Shown here one piece after another: positions 40,419-48,629 of a DNA stretch of 64,000 nt. This DNA is from Kitasatospora fiedleri (GTDB taxonomy: Bacteria; Actinomycetota; Actinomycetes; Streptomycetales; Streptomycetaceae). The DNA lies in contig NZ_OX419519.1 in NCBI RefSeq assembly GCF_948472415.1, positions 5,547,001-5,611,000 on the forward strand, written 5' to 3'. A model generated the notes under the pieces. The model searched no databases, was not told where the DNA came from, and worked only from the letters and a program-made list of their open reading frames with translations. Numbering within the stretch: the first letter of the stretch is position 1; the number at the start of each line of letters is the position of its first letter. The position numbers and the translations under genes were made by a program.

Positions 40419-41465
40419 TCAGGAACCACCGCACCCGCCGCCCCCGCCGCAGCTGGACCCGCAGGAGCTGGACGACCCGCAGGAGTGCGAGGAACCGCCG
40501 CAGGAGTGCGAGGACGAACTCCCGCAGGAGTGGTGCGAACCGCCCGAATGGCCGGACGACCCGCAGGACGAGCCGCTGGACGTCCCGCACCACGCCCCCG
40601 CACCGGCCCCCGCACCGGCCCCGGCCGCGTACTCCGTGCCGCCGCCCGCCCGGCCGCGCCGCGAGCCCCGCACCGGTCGGAGGAGGACGGCGGCGCCGCC
40701 GTCGAGCGCCTCGCGCAGCGCCCGGTGCGCGGAGCCGCCCAGCGCGGCGGTGCCGTCGAGGGCGAACGCGCCGACCAGCCGGGCGTGCTCCCGCTGCACC
40801 TCCCGCGGCCGCCAGGCGCTGCCGCCGCGCATCAGCTGCAACTGGCGCAGGCCGGCCGGGGTGATCCGGCTCCGCGGCGGACGGGTGGCGACCAGGACGA
40901 GCACCGTGAACAGGACGAGTGGGAAGTACGGGACGAACGCCGGAGCGGCGGACTCCCCGGGCCCGTTCAGCCACCGCACGGTGGAGACCGCGCCGAGTAC
41001 CACCGCGACCAGCAGCGCCAGCAGCACCAGCCGGCGGGCCCGCCGGGCGGCCCGCAGCGCGGCCGGGTTGCGCAGCAGGCCGCGGGCGGCGAGCCCGTCG
41101 CCGATCCGCTGCACCTCGGGGCTGCCCATCACGGAGGTGCGCAGCACGGACAGGTCGCGCCCGGCCCGGCCGCCCACGGCGGTGATCAGCACCCGCTCGA
41201 CCGGGTCGGACGTCCGGTCGGAGGTGACGGTGACCCGGTGGGCCCGGGAGATCACCACCCGGCCCTCGCGCTCCATCCGGACCAGCGCGGTGTCGACCAC
41301 CCGGGCGGGCCCGCCGGCCAGGAAGGCGGCGTCCAACAGCGGCAGGCCGCGCCCAGGCAGCCCCCGTACGTCGGTGACCCGGCGGCTGCGCCGGTTGAAG
41401 ACGGCGGAGACGGCGACGGCGCACGCGACGAGGGCGAACGCCAGGAAGAACCGGAAGTCCAACAT
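40419..41465 (-). CDS. TIGR04222-type membrane protein with a Cys-Gly/Ser/His-rich tail (candidate peptide-modification substrate)
   Basis: 348 residues. A signal-anchor helix (FFLAFALVACAVAVSAVF) precedes the TIGR04222 region (LPLLDAAFLAGGPARVVDTALVRM ... VQRIGDGLAARGLL) and two more helices (about 145-165 and 180-200). The last 65 or so residues are low complexity: an alternating Gly-Ala run, then eight cysteines, each followed by Gly, spaced by Ser/Gly/His (for example CGSSSSHSCGGSSHSCG), ending CGGS. The gene lies directly after a DUF692 enzyme and its partner. In known DUF692 systems the enzyme modifies cysteines of a small precursor, so this tail is the obvious candidate substrate. Modification is inferred, not shown. 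Confidence 0.82.
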   Translation of the reverse strand: MLDFRFFLAFALVACAVAVSAVFNRRSRRVTDVRGLPGRGLPLLDAAFLAGGPARVVDTALVRMEREGRVVISRAHRVTVTSDRTSDPVERVLITAVGGRAGRDLSVLRTSVMGSPEVQRIGDGLAARGLLRNPAALRAARRARRLVLLALLVAVVLGAVSTVRWLNGPGESAAPAFVPYFPLVLFTVLVLVATRPPRSRITPAGLRQLQLMRGGSAWRPREVQREHARLVGAFALDGTAALGGSAHRALREALDGGAAVLLRPVRGSRRGRAGGGTEYAAGAGAGAGAGAWCGTSSGSSCGSSGHSGGSHHSCGSSSSHSCGGSSHSCGSSSSCGSSCGGGGGCGGS

Positions 41466-41499
41466 CCCCCGTGGTTCCTTTCTGTGCGGTGCGGAGCGG

Positions 41500-41946
41500 T
41501 CAGGGGTGCGCCTTGGCGGTGCGGTCGCGGCGCGGCAGCAGGCGGCTCCACCGGGAGGCGGCGGGGCGCAGCAGGCGGCGCAGCGCGGGCTGCCAGTCGG
41601 CGGCGGCGGGGCCGCCGTCCAGGGCCCACTCGGCGAAGGCCCGGGCGTCGGCCCGGTAGCCGCCGGTGAGCGGGCGGACGGCGGCGTAGCGGTCGAACAG
41701 CGGGGCGAAGTCCGGGCCGAGCAGATCGGGCAGCTCCGGCATCAGGTGGCCGACGGTCTCCCGGCGCTTGGCGAGCAGGCCGGCGGCCTGGACCCGCAGC
41801 TGCTCCGGGTCGAAGCCGGCCGGGGCCGGGCCGCCGGCCGTCAGAGCGGCCAGCAACTCCTCCTGGCGGTGCGCCAGTTCGACCCGGGCGAGGGCGAGTT
41901 CGGCGTCGGCGCGGTCGCGGATCAGGTATTCGTGGTGCTCAGACAC
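41500..41946 (-). CDS. Unknown partner protein coupled to the DUF692 enzyme
   Basis: 148 residues, predicted mostly helical and cytoplasmic; no signal peptide and no motif I recognise. It opens MSEHHEYLIRDRADAELALARVELAHRQEELLAAL and ends with a basic tail (RLLPRRDRTAKAHP). GTG at 41946 overlaps the last eight bases of the DUF692 gene, so translation is probably coupled. DUF692 enzymes commonly need a partner protein that binds the precursor peptide; position and size fit that role, but there is no sequence match I can name. Confidence 0.78.
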   Translation of the reverse strand: MSEHHEYLIRDRADAELALARVELAHRQEELLAALTAGGPAPAGFDPEQLRVQAAGLLAKRRETVGHLMPELPDLLGPDFAPLFDRYAAVRPLTGGYRADARAFAEWALDGGPAAADWQPALRRLLRPAASRWSRLLPRRDRTAKAHP

Positions 41947-42778
41947 GGGCGGCTTCCCTCCGGTGCAGGCGCTGGACGCGGCGGATGGCGTCGAGTTCGG
42001 CGGACAGTTCGGCGGGCGGCGGGTACGCGCCGTCCCGCTCCAGCAGCACCCCGGGCGGGTCGGCCCGCTCGCAGAGCGCGGCCAGCACCTCCAGCACGGG
42101 CGCGGTGACGGGGTGGGTGTGGGTGTCGTGCCAGACGCCGTCGCGCTCGACGCCGCCGGCCACGTGCACGTAGGCGAGGGCCTCCAGCGGCAGCCGGTCC
42201 AGTTCGGCGGCCGGGTCGACGCCCAGGTTGACCCGGTTGGTGTGCAGGTTGGCGACGTCCACCAGCAGGCGGACGCCGGTGCGCTCGACCAGCTCGGCGA
42301 GGAACTGGGCCTCCGTCAACTCGTCGCCCGGCCAGGCCAGGTGGGCGGCGATGTTCTCCAGCACCAGCGGCACCGGCAGCTCCCGCTGGGCGATCCGCAC
42401 GTTGGCGGCCACCACCCGCAGCGCCGCCCGGGTGCGCGGCACCGGCAGCAGGTGCCCGGCCTCCAGGCCGCCCGCCCGGACGAACGCCAGGTGCTCGCTG
42501 ACCAGCGGCGACCCGAGCGCCTCGGCGACGCCCGCCAGCCGGGCCAGCCGGGCCGGGTCCGGTTCGGCGGCGTCCCCCAGGCCGAGCGAGACGCCGTGCG
42601 GGACGACCGTGACGCCGCGGGAGCGCAACTCGGCCAGCGAGGGCGGCAGGTGCTCGGCGCAGACGTTCTCCGCGACCACCTCCACCCAGTCGAGGCCGTC
42701 CAGCCGCTCCACCGCGGTGTCGATCTCCGGGCGCCAGCCGATGCCGGTGCCCAATCGTGGAATACCGGACGAAGACAT
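41939..42778 (-). CDS. DUF692-family multinuclear non-heme iron oxygenase (MNIO)
   Basis: 279 residues, TIM-barrel family. Conserved metal-site residues are all visible: H61 (VVPHGVSLGLG), E95-H96 (SEHLAFV), E141-N142 (LVLENIAAH), D174, N177 and H179 (LLVDVANLHTN), H205 (YVHVAGG), D218 and H220 (WHDTHTHPV) and E247 (VLLERDG). Known members (MbnB, TglH and relatives) use two or three irons to modify cysteines of ribosomal peptides. ATG at 42778 with GGGGGTGG upstream. First gene of the four-gene minus-strand operon with the coupled unknown protein and two TIGR04222 proteins. Confidence 0.92.
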   Translation of the reverse strand: MSSSGIPRLGTGIGWRPEIDTAVERLDGLDWVEVVAENVCAEHLPPSLAELRSRGVTVVPHGVSLGLGDAAEPDPARLARLAGVAEALGSPLVSEHLAFVRAGGLEAGHLLPVPRTRAALRVVAANVRIAQRELPVPLVLENIAAHLAWPGDELTEAQFLAELVERTGVRLLVDVANLHTNRVNLGVDPAAELDRLPLEALAYVHVAGGVERDGVWHDTHTHPVTAPVLEVLAALCERADPPGVLLERDGAYPPPAELSAELDAIRRVQRLHRREAARV

Positions 42779-42893
42779 ATTCCACCCCCTTTTCCGGCGG
42801 GCCTTTCGGAAGGCCCCGCTCCCCGTTGCCGAGGATGTATCCGCCGGGCACCGATGCCAAGCGGGACAACGGAAACTCAGAGCTGAACTTGAG

Positions 42894-42914
42894 GTTCGGC
42901 CGCACCGGCCGAAC
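42894..42914. promoter_or_regulatory. Inverted repeat upstream of the DUF692 operon
   Basis: GTTCGGCCG (42894-42902), spacer CAC, CGGCCGAAC (42906-42914): perfect 9-bp arms. The left arm overlaps a second small repeat GAAC-N5-GTTC (42886-42897). It lies between the divergent DUF692 and GNAT starts, about 115 bases from the former and 65 from the latter, so it could be an operator for either. Confidence 0.5.
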
Positions 42915-42978
42915 TTCCGCGCGGGTGGGGGGAAATTCGGCGGCGCACGGACGGACGACTGACTAACGTGACATGCCT

Positions 42979-43896
42979 ATGACTTCCTCGCCGTACCGCA
43001 TCCGCCCGTTCGCCTCCACCGACGCCGTCGGGGCCGCCGAAGCCTACCGGGCCGGCCGCCCGCACCTGGTCACCACCCCCGAAGTCACCGCCTGGCTGGC
43101 CGCCCTGCCGCACTACCACCTGCTGGTCGCCGAGCGGGGCGGCCGGGTCGTCGGCACCGCCCGGTTCGGCCCGGTGGCCGAGAGCACCACCCCCCACCAG
43201 GGCTTCCTCAACGTCAGCGTGCTCCCCGAGCACCGCGGCGCGGGCATCGGCACCGCGCTGCTCACCGCCGCCGAACGGGAACTCGCCGCCCTCGGCACCC
43301 GGGACGCCCACGGCTGGGCCGACGACACCCCCGAGGCGCTCGGCTTCGCCGCCGCCCGCGGCTACCGGCGCGGCCGGGCCGGCCGCTTCTCCGGCCTCGA
43401 CCTCACCGCCCCGCTGCCCCCGCTGCCGCCCACCCCGCCCGGCGTCGAACTGCGCACCGCCGCCGACTTCCTGGACGACCCGTACCCGATCTACCTGGTC
43501 GACATCGACGGCACCCGCGCCGAGCCGGGCGACCTCGTCCTCGACGACCAGTCCTACGAGAGCTGGCTCGCCGAGATCTGGCAGCGCCCCGACCAGGAGC
43601 ACGCCCTCACCGCGGTCGTCCTCGCCGACGGCGAGCCGGTCGCGTTCTCCGCCGCCCAGACCGACGGCCACCGCACCTACTGGTCCTCCTTCACCGCCAC
43701 CCGCTCCACCCACCGCGGCCGCGGCCTGGCCAAACTCGCCAAGGCGCACTCCCTGCACCGCGCCAAGGCCCGCGGCCTCACCGCCGCGTACACCCAGAAC
43801 GACGCGGACAACGCCCCGATGCTCGCCATCAACGACTGGTTCGGCTACCGCGCCTGCGCGACGGAGTGGAAGCACGCCAAGGCGATCGGACGGTGA
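42979..43896 (+). CDS. Tandem-GNAT N-acetyltransferase
   Basis: 305 residues with two GNAT folds. The first (about 1-145) carries the acetyl-CoA motif VLPEHRGAGIGTALL; the second (about 160-305) has FTATRSTHRGRGLAKLAKAHSLHRAKARG and the end motif YTQNDADNAPMLAINDWFGYRAC. Two-domain members often have one active and one structural GNAT; both pyrophosphate loops look usable here. Start choice: ATG at 42979 is ten bases after a -10-like TAACGT (42964-42969); ATG at 42973 is also in frame and no ribosome site is seen. Substrate unknown. Confidence 0.88.
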   Translation: MTSSPYRIRPFASTDAVGAAEAYRAGRPHLVTTPEVTAWLAALPHYHLLVAERGGRVVGTARFGPVAESTTPHQGFLNVSVLPEHRGAGIGTALLTAAERELAALGTRDAHGWADDTPEALGFAAARGYRRGRAGRFSGLDLTAPLPPLPPTPPGVELRTAADFLDDPYPIYLVDIDGTRAEPGDLVLDDQSYESWLAEIWQRPDQEHALTAVVLADGEPVAFSAAQTDGHRTYWSSFTATRSTHRGRGLAKLAKAHSLHRAKARGLTAAYTQNDADNAPMLAINDWFGYRACATEWKHAKAIGR

Positions 43897-43900
43897 CCGC

Positions 43901-43938
43901 GGCGCCCGGGGGCGGGCGCCCGGGCGCCCCCGGGCGCC
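43901..43938. terminator. Bidirectional hairpin between convergent genes
   Basis: Perfect 14-bp arms (43901-43914 and 43925-43938), 10-base spacer, between the GNAT stop and the Mrr-TerD stop. Confidence 0.85.
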
Positions 43939-43943
43939 GCCCG

Positions 43944-46037
43944 TCAGGCGACGTCCACGCCGTGGTCGCGGGCCAGGCCGGCCAGGCCGTCCGACCAGCC
44001 CTGGCCGACCGCGCGCAGCTTCCAGCCGTCGGCCGGGTGCCGGTACACCTCGGCGACCAGCATCGCGGAGACCGCGGGGTCGGCCGGCGGCCGGAACAGC
44101 CAGCTGCCATCGCCGGAGGAGAGCTCCACCACCGGGTCGACCAGGTCCGCGCAGCTGCCGTCGCCGTCCGCGTCCAGGTTGACCGAGACCGCCACCCGCC
44201 GCACCGCCGCCGGGAGCCGCCCGGTCCGGACGGTCGCGCTGCGCTCGTCCGGACGGAGCGTCACGGCGCCGTCCTCCGCCTCCGGTTGGTGGTAGAAGAC
44301 GAAGTCCCGGTCGTGCCGGACCTTGCCGTCCGCGTCGAGCAGCAGCAGCGTCAGGTCGGCCTCCGCACCGCCGGACCGGAACACCACCCGCAGCTCGCCG
44401 TCGGGCAGCACCAGGTTCTGGCCCGGCACCAGTTCGGCGGCGGGGGCGGCGGTGCGCCGCACGGGGGCGGCGGGGACCGCGGGGGCCGGGCCGAGCCGGC
44501 CGGGGAGACCGTGCTCGCGGAGCAGCGCGAGCAGCAGCGGGCCGTCCACCAGGGTGAGCGGTTTGTTCTCGGCGTGCTTGCGGGAGCCCGGGCCGAAGCC
44601 CGAAGTGGTCACCAGGATGCCCCGGTTGGCGCCCTGGTGGCGCATGGTGGACTCCAGGTCGCGCACCGCGCTCGGCGAGACGGTGTGCCGGTAGCGCTTG
44701 GCCTGGATGACGATCTTCCCGCCGGTGATCGGGTCCGGGTCCTCGGCCAGCACGTCCACGCCCTCGTCACCGCTGCGCGCGGTGGTGCTGGTGCGCAGGC
44801 CCCGGCGGCGGAACAGCTCGGCGATCAGCCGCTCGAACTCCAGCGGGTCCATGGCGAACAGGTCGGGCCCCTCGTCGGCCGCGGCGAAGGCGGTGGGGAG
44901 CTCCGGGACGGCCTCGCCCTTCTCCGGCCGGGCGGAGATCCGGCCGCCGAGCGCGTCGACCAGGCAGTCCAGCGGGGCGACCCGGTCCAGGGCCAGCGCC
45001 TCGAAAGCGGCGCGGTCGGCCTCCACGGTCAGCAGGCAGCGCTCGCCCTCCTGCCCGGTCGCCGGATCGGGGGCGACCACCACGCCGTTCAGGCCCACCG
45101 AGGCGAGCAGGCCGTCGGTGTCGGCCCGGAACACCTCGGCCAGCACCCGCAGCGCGCACTGCGCCAGCACCTCGCGGTAGAGCTCCCGGCGCTGCCCGGC
45201 GGGCCGGGCGACCTCGTCCTCGCGGTCCTCGGAGCGGACGTAGCGGTACCGGCCGACGCTCGGCACCACCTCGTACGGCGGCAGCTCCCAGCGCACCACC
45301 AACCGCCGGGTCGAGGCGTCCCAGGAGGTCTCGCCGTCGGCGGGGAAGCCGTCCGGCCAGTCCTCGCGCCAGTCGACGACCGCCTCGAAGTACTCGGCGA
45401 CCGCCGCCGGATCGCCCGCCCGCAGCCGCGCCGTCAGCTCCCCGGCCTGGGCGGACCGCCCGGCCAGCAGCCGGTGCCGCTCGGCCGCCCAGGCGTCGTA
45501 CTGGGCCCGGTAGTCGGCGAGTTGGCGCTGCCGGTGCTGTTCGGCGGCCCAGGCGGCCTGCCAGTCGTACTCGAACCTGGCCCTGGCCTGCGCGGACTGC
45601 TCCTCCCACTGCCGGCGCGCCCCCGGCTGGTACGCCTGCGGGCCGGACGGGGGCGGCACCAGGTACCAGTCCTGGTCGGGCATCGGCACCGGCACGCCCA
45701 GCGGACCGGGGTCGAACGGCGGCACCGCGGGACGCCCGCCCCCGGCCAGCACGAAGCCGGGCCCGGCCAGCCCGGCCGCCAGCACCCCGCGCAACTCGGC
45801 GACCCGCCCGTCCAGTTCGGCGCTGCGCCGGGCGGCGTCCGACTCCCGCCCCTGCTGGTACGCCTTCACCGCCTCGCGCTCACCCCGGGCGGCCGCCCGC
45901 TGCGCCTCCCGCTGCGCCCGTTCGCTCTCGCGCTGCCGGGCGGCGGCCGCCTTGCGCTGGGCCTCCGCGCGGCAATGCTGCTCGCGCTGCGCCTCGGCCA
46001 GTACCGACCACACCCCGGAAGACCGTCGCCGTGCCAC
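43944..46037 (-). CDS. Mrr-type restriction endonuclease fused to a TerD domain
   Basis: 697 residues. Order: a long Ala/Arg/Gln-rich coiled coil (about 10-75), a linker, a second charged helical region (about 125-215), a domain of unknown type (about 215-390), an Mrr_cat nuclease (about 400-510: FERLIAELFRRRGL, the acidic GDEGVDVLAE and the Q-x-K motif VIQAKRYRH, then GILVTTSGFGPGSR), and a C-terminal TerD domain (about 540-697: LVLPDGELRVVFRSGG, NLDADGDGSCADL, AVGQGWSDGLAGLARDHGVDV). GTG at 46037 fits the usual family start (ARRRSSGVWSVLAEAQRE). The nuclease should cut DNA, perhaps modified or foreign; the TerD part suggests a link to calcium-dependent stress responses. No methylase is adjacent. 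Confidence 0.85.
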   Translation of the reverse strand: MARRRSSGVWSVLAEAQREQHCRAEAQRKAAAARQRESERAQREAQRAAARGEREAVKAYQQGRESDAARRSAELDGRVAELRGVLAAGLAGPGFVLAGGGRPAVPPFDPGPLGVPVPMPDQDWYLVPPPSGPQAYQPGARRQWEEQSAQARARFEYDWQAAWAAEQHRQRQLADYRAQYDAWAAERHRLLAGRSAQAGELTARLRAGDPAAVAEYFEAVVDWREDWPDGFPADGETSWDASTRRLVVRWELPPYEVVPSVGRYRYVRSEDREDEVARPAGQRRELYREVLAQCALRVLAEVFRADTDGLLASVGLNGVVVAPDPATGQEGERCLLTVEADRAAFEALALDRVAPLDCLVDALGGRISARPEKGEAVPELPTAFAAADEGPDLFAMDPLEFERLIAELFRRRGLRTSTTARSGDEGVDVLAEDPDPITGGKIVIQAKRYRHTVSPSAVRDLESTMRHQGANRGILVTTSGFGPGSRKHAENKPLTLVDGPLLLALLREHGLPGRLGPAPAVPAAPVRRTAAPAAELVPGQNLVLPDGELRVVFRSGGAEADLTLLLLDADGKVRHDRDFVFYHQPEAEDGAVTLRPDERSATVRTGRLPAAVRRVAVSVNLDADGDGSCADLVDPVVELSSGDGSWLFRPPADPAVSAMLVAEVYRHPADGWKLRAVGQGWSDGLAGLARDHGVDVA

Positions 46038-46109
46038 GCCCGCCCCACCCACGTCCAAGACCGTTCGGAAGAAGATCCAGTCTTCCACGCGGGCGGGCGG
46101 GCGCGGGGC

Positions 46110-46514
46110 CTACTCGGCGGGCTCGAACCGCAGCGAGATCGAGTTGATGCAGTACCGCTGGTCGGTCGGGGTGTCGTACCCCTCGCCCTCGAAGACGTGC
46201 CCCAGGTGGCTGCCGCACTTCTTGCAGCGCACCTCGACCCGGCGCATGCCGAGGCTGCTGTCCTCCAGGTACTCCACCGAGTCACCGGCCAGCGGCGAGT
46301 AGTACGACGGCCACCCGCAGTGGCTGTCGAACTTGGTCTCGCTGCTGAACAGCTCCGCGCCGCACGCCCGGCAGCTGTACACGCCGACCGTCTTGGTGTC
46401 GGTGTACTCGCCGACGAACGGCCGCTCGGTACCGGCCTCGCGGAGCACGTGGTACTCCTCCGGAGTCAGCTCGGCGCGCCACTCGGCGTCGGACTTCTGG
46501 ACCTCGTAGCTCAC
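46110..46514 (-). CDS. msrB: Peptide-methionine (R)-S-oxide reductase
   Basis: 134 residues. It reduces methionine-R-sulfoxide in proteins. Zinc cysteines are C48/C51 (CRAC) and C97/C100 (CKKC); the catalytic Cys is C122 in QRYCINSISLRF; the conserved HCGWPSYYSP and GSHLGHVFEG segments are present. GTG start. It is 26 bases after murC on the same strand, so both are probably on one transcript. Confidence 0.96.
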   Translation of the reverse strand: MSYEVQKSDAEWRAELTPEEYHVLREAGTERPFVGEYTDTKTVGVYSCRACGAELFSSETKFDSHCGWPSYYSPLAGDSVEYLEDSSLGMRRVEVRCKKCGSHLGHVFEGEGYDTPTDQRYCINSISLRFEPAE

Positions 46515-46540
46515 GGCACTCTCCAGCTCGGACGGGGACG

Positions 46541-47947
46541 TCAGACAGCAGGTGCAACGTCGGCCAGGGCGGCCAGAATTTCCGGGCCCAGGTTGGTGAC
46601 GTCGCCCGCGCCCATGGTCAGCACCAGGTCGCCGGGGGCGGCCAGCGCGGCCAGCAGCGCGGGGGCGGCGGCGAAGTCGTGCTCGGCCCGGACGTCGGCG
46701 CCGGCCCGGCGGGCCGCGTCGATGATCAGCTCGGCGGTGACGCCGGGGATCGGGTCCTCGCGGGCCGGGTAGATGTCCAGCACCACCGAGGCGTCGGCCA
46801 GCGCCAGCGCCCCGCCCATCTCCTCGGCGAGCTGCTGGGTGCGGGAGAACAGGTGCGGCTGGAAGACCACCAGCACCCGGCCCGCGCCCGCCGCCTCCCG
46901 GATCGCCTCCAGGTCGGCGGCCATCTCGGTGGGGTGGTGCGCGTAGGAGTCGATCACCTGCACGCCGCGCGCCTCGCCCTTGAGCTGGAGCCGCCGCCGC
47001 ACCCCGGTGTACGCGCCCAGCGCCTTCGCCAGCCCGTCGGCCGGGACGCCCAGCGCGATGCCCGCGGCCAGCGCCGCCACCGCGTTGTGCGCGTAGTGCC
47101 GGCCGGGCACCGAGACGGTGAAGGTCAGCGGCTCGCCGTCCAGCTCGACCGTCACCTCGCTGGTCATGCCGCGCGCCTCGACCTTCCGCACCCGCAGGTC
47201 GGCGTCCTCGGCGGCGCCGACCGTCACCACGTTCAGCCCGTCCCGCCCGGCCACCCGGCGGGTCAGCTCGCGGGCGCCCGCGTGGTCGGCGGAGACCACC
47301 AGGGTGCCGCCGGGCTGGAGCCGGCCGACGAAGGTCTCGAAGGACTCGTAGATCTCCTCGATCGACGCGTAGTTGGCGTGGTGGTCCAGCTCCACGTTCA
47401 GCACGATCGCCACCTCGGGCGCGTACTTGTGGAAGCTGCGGTCGCTCTCGTCCGCCTCCGCGACGAAGATCTCGCCCGCCCCGTGGTGCGCGTTCGACCC
47501 CGGCGCGTCCAGGTCGCCCCCGATCGCGTACGAGGGCTCCAGGCCCAGCTCGCCCAGGCTGACCGCCAGCATCGAGGTGGTGGTGGTCTTGCCGTGGGTG
47601 CCCGCCACCGCGAGCGCCCGGCGGCCGCCCATCAGCGCCGCCAGCGCGTCCGAGCGGTGCACCACCGGGACGCCGCGCTCCCGCGCGGCCACCAGCTCCG
47701 GGTTGTCGGCGCGGATCGCGCTGGAGACCACCACGCTGCTGGTTCCGGCCGGGAGGTGCTCCGCCGCGTGCCCGACGAACACCGTCGCGCCCAGCTCGCG
47801 CAGCGCCCGCACGGTCTCCGACTCCTTCGCGTCGGAACCCGAGACGGTCGCGCCGCGCACCGCGAGGATCTTCGCCAGGCCGGACATGCCGGCGCCGCCG
47901 ATGCCGATGAAGTGCGGGGCGTGCAGGTCGTGGGCGGCGTCGTTCAA
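46541..47947 (-). CDS. murC: UDP-N-acetylmuramate--L-alanine ligase
   Basis: 468 residues. It adds L-alanine to UDP-MurNAc with ATP, starting the peptidoglycan stem peptide. Rossmann start HFIGIGGAGMSGLAKILA, ATP loop AVAGTHGKTTTTSM, central EADESDRSFHKYAPEVAIVLNVELDHHANY, and C-terminal DSYAHHPTEM and FQPHLFSRTQQLAEEM. The best start is TTG at 47947, seven bases after GGAG; no closer ATG or GTG with a site exists, and the family domain begins about ten residues later. It stands away from the main mur/fts division cluster. Confidence 0.95.
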   Translation of the reverse strand: MNDAAHDLHAPHFIGIGGAGMSGLAKILAVRGATVSGSDAKESETVRALRELGATVFVGHAAEHLPAGTSSVVVSSAIRADNPELVAARERGVPVVHRSDALAALMGGRRALAVAGTHGKTTTTSMLAVSLGELGLEPSYAIGGDLDAPGSNAHHGAGEIFVAEADESDRSFHKYAPEVAIVLNVELDHHANYASIEEIYESFETFVGRLQPGGTLVVSADHAGARELTRRVAGRDGLNVVTVGAAEDADLRVRKVEARGMTSEVTVELDGEPLTFTVSVPGRHYAHNAVAALAAGIALGVPADGLAKALGAYTGVRRRLQLKGEARGVQVIDSYAHHPTEMAADLEAIREAAGAGRVLVVFQPHLFSRTQQLAEEMGGALALADASVVLDIYPAREDPIPGVTAELIIDAARRAGADVRAEHDFAAAPALLAALAAPGDLVLTMGAGDVTNLGPEILAALADVAPAV

Positions 47948-47978
47948 GGCTGGCTCCGTACGGGCGTGAGGAGGTGGG

Positions 47979-48021
47979 ATCGTCCCGTGCGCCGTGTAGC
48001 TACGAGGACGCACGGGACGAT
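47979..48021 (-). terminator. Hairpin between the upstream gene and murC
   Basis: Perfect 13-bp arms (47979-47991 and 48009-48021), 17-base loop, 22 bases beyond the upstream gene's stop. Most likely a terminator for that gene; it could also lie in the murC leader. Confidence 0.7.
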
Positions 48022-48043
48022 TCTGCCCTAACCGGGAGGGCGG

Positions 48044-48508
48044 TCAGGCTTCGCTGGCGAACAGTTTGAGCACCGGGACGCCCACCTCGTGCCGGGCGCG
48101 GGAGGCCCAGTCCCGGTGGAAGAACTCCTCGACGAAGTGCGGCGAGGTCAGCACCAGCACCTCGTCGGCCCGGTTCTCCTCCACCACCTCGCGCAGCCGC
48201 ACCAGCGGGTGCGCCTCGACCACCTCGCCGACCGCCTCCGCCCCGGCGCGCCGCAGGTGGCGCAGGCTGTGTTCGAGGGACTCGCCCGCGAGGGTCGGCG
48301 TCTCCTCCTCGCCCTCGTCGCGTTCGTGCACCGCCTTGTCCAGATGGCCGAGGGCCACGTCGTCCAGGGCGCGCAGCAACTCGTCCTGCTTGCCGCGCGG
48401 TTGCATCAGGACGACGAAGGAGACCTTCTCCTCGCCGTGGAGCGTGGTGACCAGCTCCACGTCGGCGTCGGAGAGCGCCTTTTCGATCATCAGTACGGTC
48501 TTGAACAC
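48044..48508 (-). CDS. Conserved actinobacterial protein of unknown function
   Basis: 154 residues, cytoplasmic. It begins VFKTVLMIEKALSDADVELVTTLHGEEKVSFVVLMQPRGKQDELLRALDDVALGHLD, has an acidic middle (ERDEGEEETPTLAG) and ends VLVLTSPHFVEEFFHRDWASRARHEVGVPVLKLFA. The alternating strands and helices resemble a Usp-like or Rossmannoid fold. Similar proteins are, I believe, sometimes labelled indole-3-glycerol phosphate synthase; none of that enzyme's motifs are present. GTG at 48508 with AAGGGA upstream. Function unknown. Confidence 0.8.
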   Translation of the reverse strand: MFKTVLMIEKALSDADVELVTTLHGEEKVSFVVLMQPRGKQDELLRALDDVALGHLDKAVHERDEGEEETPTLAGESLEHSLRHLRRAGAEAVGEVVEAHPLVRLREVVEENRADEVLVLTSPHFVEEFFHRDWASRARHEVGVPVLKLFASEA

Positions 48509-48629
48509 GTGAGTCCCTTCGCTGGTGCGGGCCCCCGGGTCCGGCTCCCTGCTCCCCTCCTTCATAGTGCCCGGAGGAAGGATTCCTCACGCTGCACACG
48601 CGCCACACGGATCACATGATCCACATCGG

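Noticed and set aside
48044..48508. Naming this gene indole-3-glycerol phosphate synthase
   Set aside because: The product is too short and shows none of that enzyme's TIM-barrel motifs.
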